DNA from: Zymoseptoria tritici IPO323
Lineage: Eukaryota; Ascomycota; Dothideomycetes; Mycosphaerellales; Mycosphaerellaceae
Direction of reading: 5' to 3'
Assembly: GCF_000219625.1 (NCBI RefSeq)
Contig: NC_018214.1
Span: forward strand, 2,728,001 to 2,792,000
DNA: 64,000 bases
Position numbers and translations under genes: made by a program. A model generated the notes under the pieces. The model made no database searches. It saw nothing but the letters and a program-made list of their open reading frames with translations, and was not told the origin of the DNA. Numbering within the stretch: position 1 is the first letter of the stretch; each line of letters opens with the position of its first letter. Of this stretch, positions 1-10,828 are shown in pieces.

Positions 1-425
1 CGGTCGAGAGGGTTGAGGACCGGTTTGGGGATTATGGGGAGGACGTCGGAGCGGTTTTTGAGAGCGCGGCCGGTTGCTGGGTCGGTGGGGAGGACGGAGA
101 GGGTTTGTCGTTTTAGACCGGAGCGGCGGAGGGCGGAGGTGCCGCGGGCGAAGTTTCCGTCTTTCCGGGCGAGGGAGGGGGTGGTTGTTGAGAAGGAGGA
201 GGTTGTGGTGGGTGTTGTGAAGGCTGGGAGGAGGAAGGGCGGTGGGAGGGTCGAGGTGGTGGGGCGCGTGGTGAAGATTTGCGTCAAGGCGCTGCTACGC
301 CGGGCGCAATGCATTGTTGATGGCGGTGGCATGATGGAGGTGGTAGGAGTGGTGGTAGAAAGATGGAAGCGTGAGTTGAGCCGTTGCGATTGGATTTGCG
401 GAGCGTCGGAGGAGAGCCTTGGCAT
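1..425 (-). CDS. Mitochondrial ribosomal protein, probably uL29m (N-terminal part, cut by window edge)
   Basis: An open frame on the minus strand runs off the left edge. Candidate starts are at 425, 332 and 314. The N-terminus from 332 is rich in Ser, Thr, Arg and Pro with almost no acidic residues, as expected of a mitochondrial import sequence. It is followed by a conserved-looking block RGTSALRRSGLKRQTLSV and a Pro-rich stretch ending KPVLNPLDR. From memory, fungal uL29m (yeast MRPL4) proteins carry a similar R-G-x-S-A-x-R-R-[TS]-G block just before their core domain, so I infer a large-subunit mitoribosomal protein. The diagnostic core lies outside the window. It is tail-to-head with the MFS gene, about 200 bp away. 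Confidence 0.45.
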   Translation of the reverse strand, partial: MPRLSSDAPQIQSQRLNSRFHLSTTTPTTSIMPPPSTMHCARRSSALTQIFTTRPTTSTLPPPFLLPAFTTPTTTSSFSTTTPSLARKDGNFARGTSALRRSGLKRQTLSVLPTDPATGRALKNRSDVLPIIPKPVLNPLD

Positions 426-630
426 TGGCTGAGTTGTCTCTGTCGATTTGACTTGACTTTGGACTCTACACTCTACAAGAACACGCTCTGATCGAATACA
501 AATCACAAATGGAAGCGCTGACTGACTGGATATAGGTATAGACGAGTGCTCAATAGCTTCACGTCCTCAAAGAACCCGCTCCACCACGGCTATGGTGTCC
601 ATCCTCAGTGCCCTCCTTCCTCCCAGCTCT

Positions 631-2497
631 TCAATACACATACCGAAACGTCGGTTTCCTCTCCTGATCCGTCAAGTCCGCCCACGTTTCTTCGCTATCT
701 TCCAGTCCCGCGGTGGCATCATCGTCAACCTTGCCATAGATACGGTCTCTCCTCTGCCAATCCAATCAGCACACCATTAATCTCAACCTCGCAAGGAAAG
801 AAGACTCACCTTGTTCACAAGAAAGTAGTACACCCCAATCAACGCCACCATCAAGATCAGCCCAGCCTTCAACCCAACCAGCGTGTTCTTCGCCGTCATA
901 TACACCGGTGCCTCATTCTTCCTCACAGCATACGGACCCGCCAGACTGCCAAATCCATGAGCGATACTGATCACCACCACCGCGTAAGTCCGCTTCGTGT
1001 TGCCAGCAATATTGGCCATTGTCCATTGGAATGACACAGACCCGCAAATGGCCGATGTCGTCGTCAGCCATATACCCGCCAGGTGCAGGCCAGCAAGATG
1101 TTTCGGACCGTAGGCGAGCATGCAGGCGCCGGCGAGGGAGCTGCAGAAGCCGATGAGGCAGGCGCAGACTCGATTCAGCCAGTGGCGTCGGATGGCGTAG
1201 CTGAGAGTTATGGTGACGAAGATTGAGATCACGCCGTTGGGGATGTGGAGCAGAGCGGATTGTTTGGATGTGTACCCTGTGGCGAATGAGCTTTGTGGTC
1301 AATGCAAGATCTGACGGACTGGAAATCACGTACCTAAACCCTTGATCAATGTCGCAGCGTAAGGAGACAAGAGACCGGACGAGGCGCTGTAGGTCAAGAG
1401 GAAGAGCGCGAGCATATACATCTGCGGATCCTTGAGGAGGGACAGCATGTGTGCTGGGGAGAACCGATTCGACGAGACACCCGTGGCATTCGAGGCGATG
1501 TGGTGGAGCAAGGCGCGCTTTTCCGGAATCGTGAGGAATTTGGCTGACATGGGAGTGGATGGGAGGAAGAACATGGCGATGCTGGCGACGACGATGCTGA
1601 ATGAGCCGATGGTCAGGAACATGATGCCTGGGATGGGAATGAGTCAGCTCGTGTGGTACGTCTTGGATTCTGGCTGGCAGGTTGGAAGTCAAGTTAGACT
1701 TACGCCAGGAGTTCAGGGACGTGCTATGCACATTCTGGAACCCAAACGAGACCAGCCCTCCTATTGCTCCCGCCAGGCCGGGCGTGCAATGTATATATCC
1801 GAAGCGGAGAGCCTGCTCGTCCCTGCGATAAAATCGACTAAGGATGAGCGACACAGCTGGATTGATGCAAGCATTGAAGAAACCCAGCAGGATGCGACAT
1901 GTCAACAGGCCATCATAGCCCTTGACACCGGCAATGGAAGCCGTGACCTGTGGTGGCGGTAATCGGCCTCAGCGGGGCGATCATCAGGGCTTGGGAATCT
2001 TTACCACGCCCTAGATTATCATGCTTCCTGACAGCAGAGGAGATGTCGGCACTTTGTTCAAGATGTAGCCCAGGAGAGGTAGCACAGCGAGGTAAGCCCA
2101 CCAGACTGCACTGACGCAGTTGTTCCGTTGGTCTCCATGCAGCTTGAGATCTTCCGGAAGACCCATGACCATCGCGTAGCCTAGTAGCGACTTGTCCAGG
2201 AACTCCACGAAGCTGATGCAGACTGTGTGCTAGGTGAGTGCAATGTCTACAGTCAACGAAGGGAAAGGGAATGTGCGCACGGAGAAGGGGAATGATACGC
2301 CGGTCGACTTTCCGTCGGATCTTCCTAATGTCCGCCTCGGTGACGATCTCTTCTTCGCCGGAAGATGCATACTGGGTGAGAAAGTAGTATGCGTCGTCGA
2401 CTTTTGCATCGGTCTTCGTGCGCGTTTGCGTTCGTTCGATGGTTTGGACGGTGGGCTTTTCGGGTCCGGGCTTCTCCTGCATCCTGAACGAGGACAT
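631..2497 (-). CDS. MFS transporter, Dal5-like anion:cation symporter family, with an in-frame stop
   Basis: Six exons can be read: 2497-2281, 2222-2005, 1947-1704, 1627-1334, 1276-810 and 729-631. All introns are 57-80 nt with GT..AG ends, and every phase agrees, giving about 512 codons, normal for this family. Landmarks are an acidic N-terminus, RRIIPLL entering TM1, FLDKSLLGYA, the GYDGLLTCRILLGFF segment, DPQMYML, and the typical cytosolic C-terminus with DLTDQE before a Tyr-rich end. These match the fungal allantoate/vitamin permease family at the plasma membrane; the substrate cannot be told. Oddity: the Trp codon expected in MIIWGVV is TAG (2013-2011). An alternative donor at the GTGCCG near 2045 would skip the stop but lose most of one transmembrane helix. 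Function therefore looks compromised unless this is a sequencing error. Confidence 0.85.
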
Positions 2498-3811
2498 GAT
2501 TCTCGTCGGCGCGGTGCTCGTTAAGAGGCCTCATTGAGGCGTCAAGGTGAGAGCCACGACTGTTTATGTATCGGCGCGCCATGAGGCAGCATCGTTGCAT
2601 GGGCTTGCTGGGGAGAATGAAGCGGTCAACGAGTCATGTTTTCGTCGATGCGTTGACATTGTGAGCAATCTGACGACGGCACTTTGATGAGCAGAGGCTG
2701 GAATTAGCAAAAGCTCGGGCGATCTTCAGTGCTGTGTTCACCGTACCGGGTTTGACGTGTGGTGGGATCCCAGGCACAAGTGCCGAAACCTTTCCTGTAA
2801 CGGATGTTCCAGGTTGAGCATAACCGCATTAAACTCAAAATCAAGCATCCGGAGCATCGCGGAAGCGTGGAGCAACGACATTCCTGGAAGATGCGACAAT
2901 TGGGAATAAAGAGCGGTGGACGAGGACGACTTGATGATTTGACTTTTCGAGATGAGTGAGTTTTGTTGTTCATCACATGATGTAATGCGCGAATGATCAA
3001 CATTTGCAGGTCTGCGAGCCTGGAGGTCTGGAAGTCTGTTCAAGATGTCGGTCAACGCGTCGCCATTGAGCAGAATGAGGTAATGAGGTAAAATCATCTA
3101 CATGGGCGTGGATGCCGCGGAGGAGGTCCAGCGACATTCGTCTGCCTACCTGGTAAAGCCAAGACTCTCATGTGTTTTGCTCTTGAAGGAGGTTGCTATG
3201 GATCGCCTTCCAAGATCGATGGGGCCGGCGCAGGGACAAGTGCCGGTCTCAGATAATGCTCAACTGGGCAAAGATCTCTGTGCGGTCCCAAAATGGACTC
3301 ATGCCTGCGATGTGTTGTCGACACGCAGCACTGTTCTGTTGGAACCTGGGAAAGAACAGAGATATCGTCGAAATCCTGGCCGCTCGTTAAATCCAAGCAA
3401 TGGTAGCAGCGGTCGGTGCCCACCTTGGGGAGATCACTGCTGAACGCATGGCCCAGGTCTGGAGATTTCGGCAACTCCGGATCGTCTGGCTTGATGCCTA
3501 CGGCAGTCTTTCAGCGCAAGCAGCAGTTTCACCCGTCGAAGCATGGCCCTAGAGTCCGGAATTGCGCCAAGTCTCTTCATTTCGTGCAATTGGACCTAGG
3601 GTGATATGGCTGTAGAGCCTCTGTTCATTGCGAAGTGCCGTCGTGCTGAGTCTGTGTCGCCAATAAGGTATCTTCGCAATTTAGTGCTGTCGTCGGCGTT
3701 CTGCCTTCTTGGCCATTAAGGTGGTAACATAAGCATCACCACCACCTTCTGCACACATTACTTTCTTGATCCTCCTTCATCTAGTGTCGCCGTTTTGTTC
3801 ATTCCGCCTCA
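2498..3811. other. Intergenic, no supported gene
   Basis: Only short, mutually overlapping frames with no recognisable protein content. It includes the upstream region of the MFS gene and the downstream region of the DUF4336 gene. I see no repeat or RNA gene. Confidence 0.6.
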
Positions 3812-4707
3812 TCACTTCGCCGTCTCCTGCTGCTTCAACGCATCCAGATGCCACTTCATAACCTTGTCGAATATGCCCTTCCCGCCAGTCTCAATCACAT
3901 CTCCGTGACATGGAATCAGCCTGTCAAAGTCCCACTTCGCGATCCTGCCGATACTCGCGTTGAATCCCTTCCGATCACCCGCCGATGTGCCATACCAAAT
4001 CATTCTCCTCTGCCATGTCGCCTCGCCTCTTGTGTGCATGAGTCCCGCGAAGATTTTGGTCAACAGTCCTTGGGTGGGTGAGACGCCGGACTTGCTCATC
4101 TGCTCGGTCGCGGGGAGATTGAAGAGGATGTCGGCTTGGATGAGGGTGCGTGATGGCTTGTGAAGGAAGGCGAGTTCCTTGTTCTGATGGGCAGAGACGT
4201 ATTCAATGTCGAAGTCGGCGTCGAAGTCGGGCGAGACGGTGGTGGGAGCGGGGTGCGGTTTGAAGAGATGCCATGTTGCCGTAGAGAGGGAAGGGTAGGA
4301 CTGCTTGGAGCGATAGTCTGGGAGAGTGTCGGGAGCGAGGATAGTAGCTTGCGGGTAGGCCTGGAGGAGTGTCAGTGGGTGTTGACGAAGCGGACAATCT
4401 GAGCAAGGACACAAACGTTATGCCACGCCTCCAAGAAGATGTGGTGTTCTTGATCTGGAGCGACAATGTACTTCACAGGACCTCCGAGCGATGCTGTCGT
4501 CTCTTTCACGGAGTCTGTCAAGGCGACGGGAGAGAATATCGCGAGAGAGCCGTTTTGCAGGCGAACGAGAGTTCCCCTTCCTCCAATGCTGATGCGTCCC
4601 ATGCGCTGAAAGGGAGTGCTGAACGTGACAATGTCGGGCGTGACCTTGCGAATGACCATGACCTTTTCCGGATCGGAGGGGATCAGCTTCTTTGCGCCGG
4701 AAGCCAT
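3812..4707 (-). CDS. DUF4336 protein, metallo-beta-lactamase-like
   Basis: Two exons, 4707-4417 and 4360-3812, are joined by a 56-nt intron (GTTTGT..CCAG), giving 279 aa in one phase. The protein has the DUF4336 layout: an N-terminal strand-rich part (MVIRKVTPDIVTFSTPF, LVRLQNGSLAIFSPV), the segment KYIVAPDQEHHIFLEAW, a central EYVSAHQNKELAF, a HKPSRTLIQADILFNLP block, and a C-terminal DRLIPCHGDVIE followed by a Trp-His helix. The His-rich points correspond to the metal-binding region of the metallo-beta-lactamase fold. Family members are cytosolic proteins of unknown substrate. No targeting signal is visible. It is followed 464 bp upstream by the end of the kinase gene on the same strand, so it has its own promoter in that gap. 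Confidence 0.85.
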
Positions 4708-5171
4708 GATGGAGGATTGGTGAGGTCGAGGGGTTGATTCGTTTAGTGAGTACGTTCGTGGAGGGTTTGAGGAGTGTTTTGCTGGACTTGTTGTGTGAGC
4801 GAATGTTGATGTTGAAGGAAGAAGAAGAGGAGGAAATACGAGTTGATAGGTACCTTACACTAGCATGAGACAAACAAAATCGCCTTGACGTCACGCTGTA
4901 CATGTCGCGCCTTATGGCCTTTGAGGAATTGCTCACGGAGCTCCCAGAAGCACTATGATCGCCGTGACATTGCAACACAGATTAAATATCTAACAGGCTG
5001 TATGAGAAACAATCGGCACAGTCATCAAGAGACAAGTCCAAGCCGTAAAGGTCAATATTGCTGCTCGTCTCGTGCTTCCAGATCGACGCCCGAAGATCTG
5101 CAGCGCGGAGTGCACTCCGTCTTCCCTTTTCAGTGCATTGTACTTTGCTAGAAAAGTCGCGCGCCATTATA
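4708..5171. other. Promoter region of the DUF4336 gene
   Basis: 464 bp between the start of the DUF4336 gene and the stop of the upstream kinase gene. It contains GA-rich runs (about 4815-4835 is mostly GAAGAAG) but no coding frame I can support. Confidence 0.5.
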
Positions 5172-6639
5172 TCATTGCTCTAGCTCAGGCAATGCCCAGT
5201 TCAGCATCCACTCAGACCTGAGCACATCCTCTATCGTCAGTCGTTCCTCGGGTCGAAACCGCAGCATGCCGCGAATCAGATCGAGAATGGCCCGGGTCTC
5301 ATCCTCTCCAAAACTCCCAGCGGCCTCCCGTTTCCTTCTGTACTTTTGCACAAATTCTTCGAATGCGTGCTCCAGACTTGGCCACGTTTCTCGATCGCCG
5401 GTCGGCCGTCGAGGTATCGCAATGTTGGTGCACTCCTCGTCCTCGCCTTGCCGTTCCCATTGCATCCTCCAGCTATCAGGGAAATGTCCAGACCCCAGGA
5501 CATCAATCTGTTGAGCCACAATCTCGTCATGCGTCTCAGCCTCGCTAAAGATGGATTTCATGCCTAGTATGTCCCAAATGGCGAGTCCAAGACTCCAGAT
5601 GTCGAATGGATACGACAACGGTTCGTTTGGCTCAAAAAGAGCCTCGGGTGCTCTATTAGCCAGAGGAATGTTGGCTTCCATGCCGAGGCGCTGCTCCGTC
5701 GCTGGAGAGAACGCTTCGCCAAAGTCGCTGAGAATCAAGCCGTAGGCGTCGTGCAAGGTGAAATCTTGAGCTTTCTTTCCCAGGTAAAGAGGCACTACGG
5801 CTTGTGTTGGGATGTTGGGGGTGAGGGGCTTCTCATCGATCCGAGTGATAGGAACCATGTCTGGCTGTCCAAATTTCTCTCTGAATTCTGCGATGGAGAG
5901 GTCGTCGAACATCGATGGAAGACCCACCAGCACATTTCGAAGGTGGAGATCTAGAACTTCCGTCAGTATTGGCCGAGGATTGGAGACGTGGCATCATCGG
6001 ACCTCCATGAACAAAGCCTCGTGCATGAACGAATGCGATTGTAGTAGCGAGTTTCGCAGCCAAAGCGCGAGCGACTTGAATGGGAAAGAGCCGACTGAAC
6101 GATGCCGCTTTCAGATTGCCTTGAGCGGGAGTCAATGTGTAGCATGTATGTGTGCCGTTCGGTCCATGGATGTCGAACGCATCCGAGATGCTGGGTAGCG
6201 CCGTGCGTTGACTTGCATCGATCGAGCTTGAAATTGAGGCATGTAGGGCCTGAAGAATGTCGGGTTCTCGCCGTGATGGTGACGGGCTCGAGATACCAAT
6301 CTTAACGGCGACATATCGCTTGGCTGTTTCGTCTCGAGCAAGCCAGACGGTGGAATAGCCACCGTGGCCCAATTTGTCCACGATTCGATAGCGATCATGT
6401 AAAAAGTCATCGATCATGACCGGGTGATAGCCACCAGGCTCGTACAAATCCAGGCGCTCCACGCCATCAATCCAATGATACTTGCCTGGAGAGTCGAGTG
6501 TCGGTGTCGAGAAATGCGCCCGAGGACTGGCTTTGCTGCCGGAATGGCGTCGGATTGAAGAGACGCAAGGAAGTCCTGCACTGGCTAGATTCCGGAGGGA
6601 GCATGCGAAAGGCACTCGCCTGAAGCTCGACCGTATCAT
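5172..6639 (-). CDS. SRPK-like serine/threonine protein kinase with a likely mitochondrial presequence
   Basis: Exons at 6639-6003 and 5950-5172 flank a 52-nt intron (GTCCGA..CTAG). The join restores the catalytic loop HGDLHLRNVL across the junction. From the chosen Met the protein is 471 aa; an in-frame Met at 6723 would add 28 residues. The N-terminus is Arg/Ser-rich without acids (MIRSSFRRVPFACSLRNLAS), suggesting mitochondrial import. Next comes YHPVMIDDFLHDRYRIVDKLG, a glycine loop GHGGYSTVW, AVKI for the VAIK lysine, a long insert typical of SRPK-type fungal kinases, the DFG motif as SDFGEAF, and an APE-like RAPEALFEP. The catalytic loop reads HGD rather than HRD, common in this fungal group. 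It is divergent from COQ6, with 332 bp between start codons. Substrate unknown. Confidence 0.85.
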
Positions 6640-6971
6640 GGTTCGGATGATGCTCAAATTGGATGGTCTGGAGTCATCTTGTGCAGCCGCGCCGAACTGG
6701 CTGTCCTTCCTGGCTCCATTCAAACAAAGCCTCGAGCTAATCGTGACCCCTCAGCTTTCCGCTTGATCTTCCAGATTCACCGCACGAGGCTTGCTTGTTT
6801 TGCTCGGACTGTGAAGTTTGAGGAGAAGATCTCGTCGAGAAGGCGCAAAGGCTCATATCTGCGGGCCGGACCGAGCTCCGTCTTCACTTCCTTATGAATC
6901 ATGAGAACCACTTCGACGTCGACAACCAACCTCACCTCTACTTTGCGGTGGCATTGCCCGACAACGAGGCC
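6640..6971. promoter_or_regulatory. Shared divergent promoter, kinase / COQ6
   Basis: 332 bp lie between the chosen start codons of the minus-strand kinase and the plus-strand COQ6 gene. Both genes have additional in-frame upstream Met codons inside this interval (6723 and 6894), so the true untranscribed core may be as short as about 170 bp. No obvious TATA box. Confidence 0.5.
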
Positions 6972-8522
6972 ATGTCGCTCATATCTTCCGTCAGCAGGAC
7001 TTCTTTCTCACGGCTCTTATCCCTCCCGCCAGCGATACGACGAAACCTATACTCGACTGCATCCGCCTCCACAACGACACCAGAAATCTACGATGTCGTC
7101 TGCATTGGAGGTGGTCCCGCCGGCCTCTCCCTGATCTCCGCCCTCCGATCCAGTCCTTCTACGAAACACATCAGGATCGCACTCATTGACGGACAAGACC
7201 TCACTGCGAATACTTCGAACGATCCAGAAGTGTTTTCCAATCGATGCTCCTCCCTCACTCCGTCCTCCGTACGATTCCTCCGCAATAATGGCGCCTGGGA
7301 CCATGTCAATACATCAAGAGTACAGCCGTATCATAGCATGGATGTATGGGATGGCGTGAGTGGGAGTAAGATCAAGTTTGATCCTTCAGACGGCTCGTCA
7401 GTCATGGGAAGCATTGCACAACTATTACCAGGAAGTCAACTGGCGCAGAGCTGGAGGTCACAACCGGAGATGCAGGAAGTGGCTACAATGTGCGAGAACT
7501 CCAATCTCACATCGGCACTGCTCAATCGATTAAAGGGCGAATCCTCGCAGTCTCTCACCACACTTCCCAAAACCCGCGTACAAGACATCTCCTTCGGTGC
7601 CGAGCCATCCGAGGATGCAGACACTCCAGATCTTTCGCAATGGCCGATTATAACCCTGCCAGATAACAGCACAATTGCAGCTCGCCTCTTGGTTGGAGCT
7701 GACGGTGCAAACTCTCCCGTGCGTGCATTCGCCAACATTCCCGCTCCCGGCTGGGACTACCCACAACACGGCCTTGTCGCAACGCTCTCCCTGGACACCA
7801 CATACCCTGCCGATGTCCTCCGAACCGCCTACCAACGCTTCCTCCCGACTGGACCGATTGCTCTTCTGCCTCTACCTGGAAATAAAGCTTCGCTCGTCTG
7901 GTCCATCACGGCAAAGCATGCGGCATATATCAAAACCCTACCTCCTGCCTCCCTTCTTCCACTCCTCAACGCCGCCTTCCGTGTCGATCCTATAGACCTG
8001 GACTACCATCTCACGAATCCCTCCACATCGTCAGAAGATCTCGCTTCCGATCTTGCGTGGCGCGAATCCGTGACATCTCCATCAGCAACCGGCCTCCCAT
8101 CCTCCATTCCGCGAATCACCGCTGTTCAGCCCAACACTCTCGCATCATTTCCGCTTCGCCTTCGCCACGCAGACACCTACACTTCACACCGCATCGCCCT
8201 GATCGGCGACGCAGCGCATACGCTACATCCACTAGCCGGCCAAGGCCTCAATCTCGGTCTTGCGGACGCGGAGTGTCTGGCGAGATGCATCGCTCGTGGT
8301 GCTGACACGGGGATGGATATTGGCACAGCGTGGTGTTTGGATCAGTACAACTCCGAACGGTGGGCGGCGAACAATGCCGTCATGGGAACAGTGGATAAGC
8401 TGAGCAAACTATTTTCCGTACAGAGCGGGCCAGTGGTTTGGGCGAGGAGTTTTGGGTTGGGCGTGTTTGATCGGTTGGGAGTGGTCAAGGGAGCTGTGAT
8501 GATGGCGGCGGCGGGGAGGTGA
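6972..8522 (+). CDS. COQ6: Ubiquinone biosynthesis monooxygenase COQ6
   Basis: Intronless, 516 aa from the Met at 6972. An in-frame Met at 6894 is possible, but the N-terminus from 6972 (MSLISSVSRTSFSRLLSLPP, then IRRNLYSTA) is a good mitochondrial presequence. It is an FAD-dependent aromatic hydroxylase of the UbiH/COQ6 group. The dinucleotide-binding motif GGGPAGLS is near residue 47, the second FAD motif LVGADGANSPVR is in the middle, and GDAAHTLHPLAGQGLNLG near residue 410 closes the FAD site. In yeast and animals COQ6 hydroxylates the ring of the polyprenyl-benzoate intermediate on the matrix face of the inner membrane within the CoQ synthome. Length fits the family. The C-terminus ends in a short hydrophobic Ala/Gly tail, as in other fungal COQ6 proteins. 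Confidence 0.93.
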   Translation: MSLISSVSRTSFSRLLSLPPAIRRNLYSTASASTTTPEIYDVVCIGGGPAGLSLISALRSSPSTKHIRIALIDGQDLTANTSNDPEVFSNRCSSLTPSSVRFLRNNGAWDHVNTSRVQPYHSMDVWDGVSGSKIKFDPSDGSSVMGSIAQLLPGSQLAQSWRSQPEMQEVATMCENSNLTSALLNRLKGESSQSLTTLPKTRVQDISFGAEPSEDADTPDLSQWPIITLPDNSTIAARLLVGADGANSPVRAFANIPAPGWDYPQHGLVATLSLDTTYPADVLRTAYQRFLPTGPIALLPLPGNKASLVWSITAKHAAYIKTLPPASLLPLLNAAFRVDPIDLDYHLTNPSTSSEDLASDLAWRESVTSPSATGLPSSIPRITAVQPNTLASFPLRLRHADTYTSHRIALIGDAAHTLHPLAGQGLNLGLADAECLARCIARGADTGMDIGTAWCLDQYNSERWAANNAVMGTVDKLSKLFSVQSGPVVWARSFGLGVFDRLGVVKGAVMMAAAGR

Positions 8523-9140
8523 TAGTGGCACGAGCAAGGGGACCGACGAGTGAAACAACATGATTGGAAATGAATGATACCACTTCGCATTATCGGCCAG
8601 GTGCAAGGCGTTGATCGCCCTCCAACTCCTTCAGCGACCATCCGACTCCTGCTTGATGAACTCTCGTCTCCGCGACTTTCTTATGTCACGATTCCGCCGT
8701 GCATCTATCAAGCTTCATCCCTTGCGCAAGCCCACCCTCCCGCCCCGTGATTGCATGATTCATCCGCCGGGACCTGATCGAGTTCGTGTGAAATCCAGTG
8801 ATCCCTCCTATATCTCTTGTCCGTGAAGAGTCCGAGACGAAGATGGGGTATTGTGTACCTGATCACAACACGTTCATCGCCGTACCGTCGTCATCAGCTC
8901 GAATCGCTTCGTATCTTTGGGCTGTCATTTCAGGAAGCTTTTGCCTGACACTTGGAGTAAACGTGCAAGGTTTCCCGCATATGAGTTTGTGTCGAGGAAG
9001 GTGAGTTTTCTCGGCTTTCTTCGGCATGCTTACTAATGCAACCTAGTGACAGTGGAGTTCTTGAACTTCTACCATCTTCCTCCTGGCTTTGAGCTCTTCC
9101 TCTCTCTCGACACCACCGCAGAACTCGACATTACCACGTC
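8523..9140. other. Intergenic with a probable 5'-UTR intron of the APH gene
   Basis: At 9001-9046 there is a textbook fungal intron: donor GTGAGT, branch site TACTAAT, acceptor CCTAG, 46 nt. Neither flank continues in frame into the APH-like protein that starts at 9141 (the frame is stopped near 9093), so I read it as an untranslated-leader intron. The rest shows nothing. Confidence 0.45.
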
Positions 9141-9923
9141 ATGTTGCTCGCTTTCCGCCTGTGGATCGGCAAAACCCTTTTTGGCGCGATCGGTGCTCCC
9201 GGCTGGCCAGTAGGCATCAAAGTCAGTCCAAGCCGATTCATCAAATGGTCCCGCAACATGGCCGAAGTCGAAGCCATGGCCTTTGTCGCCGAGCACACCT
9301 CTATCCCAATCCCAAAGGTCTATCGCACCCATCTCCACCGCGGACGCATCGGCATCGAAATGGAGTGGATCAAGCACGCCGATTGCATTAGCCACTGCTG
9401 GAAAAATTTGACCGACGCCGAGAGAGATAATATCACGACACAATTGGCCTCGTATGTCACCGAGCTGCGCTCGCTCCAGCCTCCCAAGAATAAGCGCACC
9501 GTCGTCTCGTCGGCTTCTGGTGGTCCCTGCTGGGAGCTCCGCCTTGGCAATCATCCTTGCGGACCATTCACGACCATGGACGAGTTTCATACTTGCGTTC
9601 GCGGTGGCATGCGACTGACGGAAGAAACGTTCGGGCCACTGGTAGTGGACGTTCACTCTCGGCACTACGGCACCCGCTTTACCCATGGAGACCTTTCGAT
9701 TGAGAATATCTTGGTCCGCGACGGGAAGATCGTGGCCATCATAGACTGGGAATGTGCGGGGTGGTATCCGGAATATTGGGAGTATACCAGGGCGTTCTAC
9801 AATCGCTACAACTTTCCAGACTTTTATCGAATGATCGCGGAGAAATTGACGCCATACGAAGATGAATTGACCGCCGAGCGAACGTTGTGGAGGCTACTCG
9901 ATGCCCCTCTCGACCAGCGATAA
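9141..9923 (+). CDS. Aminoglycoside phosphotransferase (APH)-fold kinase-like protein
   Basis: Single exon, 260 aa. The protein has the fungal APH family layout: a helix RFIKWSRNMAEVEAMAFV, then TSIPIPKVY, a nucleotide-pocket segment GRIGIEMEWI, the Brenner-type catalytic motif THGDLSIENILV, the metal-binding IIDWECAGWYPEYWEY, and a short helical tail. These are the D-x-x-x-x-N and D-W residues expected for phosphotransfer. The natural substrates of the many fungal paralogues are unknown; the drug-resistance name is historical. The N-terminal part before the helix is shorter than in many relatives, and an alternative frame just upstream (9050-9135) also looks protein-like. A shifted first exon or frame error upstream cannot be excluded. 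No signal peptide. Confidence 0.75.
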   Translation: MLLAFRLWIGKTLFGAIGAPGWPVGIKVSPSRFIKWSRNMAEVEAMAFVAEHTSIPIPKVYRTHLHRGRIGIEMEWIKHADCISHCWKNLTDAERDNITTQLASYVTELRSLQPPKNKRTVVSSASGGPCWELRLGNHPCGPFTTMDEFHTCVRGGMRLTEETFGPLVVDVHSRHYGTRFTHGDLSIENILVRDGKIVAIIDWECAGWYPEYWEYTRAFYNRYNFPDFYRMIAEKLTPYEDELTAERTLWRLLDAPLDQR

Positions 9924-10828
9924 GGATGACGACCAGCTGCAGCCACCGACCCAATCACAATGCGGCCTGAAATGTGCGCAATGAATTGGCTCAGCGCTCT
10001 TCGCGGGACATCGTCTCCTCTATATACCATCCTCCCCGATGGCGCAGTCGTAGGTCATCTCCGAGAGACTCGTGCGCAACCGTGCCACCACTTGGAAGAT
10101 ATGGACAAAACCAACAGCAAGTTCCATTCATCCTCGTCCGTGGGCATTTCATTCGCCTACAGTCGCACTCGTCCTAACTCTGCGCCGTGCAGAAACTCCT
10201 CGGTGTCTCGCTTGGCGCTGCCTCCCCTGCCTCCCCTGTCTGCCCGCAATCAGAGCTGGTCTACTGCGCATCCGCCGACCAGCACTCGAGCGTTTCCGGG
10301 CATGCGACACCAAAGCACAGTTCTCATACCCTGGCAATGCTCCATGTCGGCGCTTGCACAACCTGGTCCAGTGAGAATGACCATGTTTCAAAGGGTCTGA
10401 CCAATCGAATCTACGCTTCCATCCTGGCATGACAGGGAAGATGACCGCACTAAGAGGTCACTGTCACGCCAAGATCGGACCGCTCGCAGAGGATGGCATC
10501 TTCCATTGAGAAGATATTCTCCTTGTAAATTGTAAGCGAGAACGGGATACTGAGAAGCGCCTCTGAATGATTGCAGTACGATCTCAAGGTCCGTAATCTC
10601 GATTTGCATTGAGACGCTTTCCAATTTTTTTTTTTGCTACGGTCCACAGGCTACTTCCCTTCAGCGCTTCACTAATGGATATGGCATACATGACCCTGGC
10701 TTAGCGCATTGGTAAGTCATCCTGTTTCTCGGTCTCGACAGTCTGCAACTTCACTTCGGAGCACGCGGCTTTTCCCATTTCGCTGCTTCTCCGAGATGTT
10801 CAAGACTCGCAATCTTCATGACTCCATC
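9924..10828. other. Intergenic, convergent 3' regions
   Basis: Lies between the end of the APH-like gene and the stop of the minus-strand 208-aa gene. It contains a run of T residues at about 10624-10636. Several open frames overlap, but none has recognisable content. Confidence 0.5.

Noticed and set aside
10680..10760. Possible tRNA A-box (TAGCGCATTGGTA)
   Set aside because: No B-box or clover-leaf pairing within 100 bp downstream.
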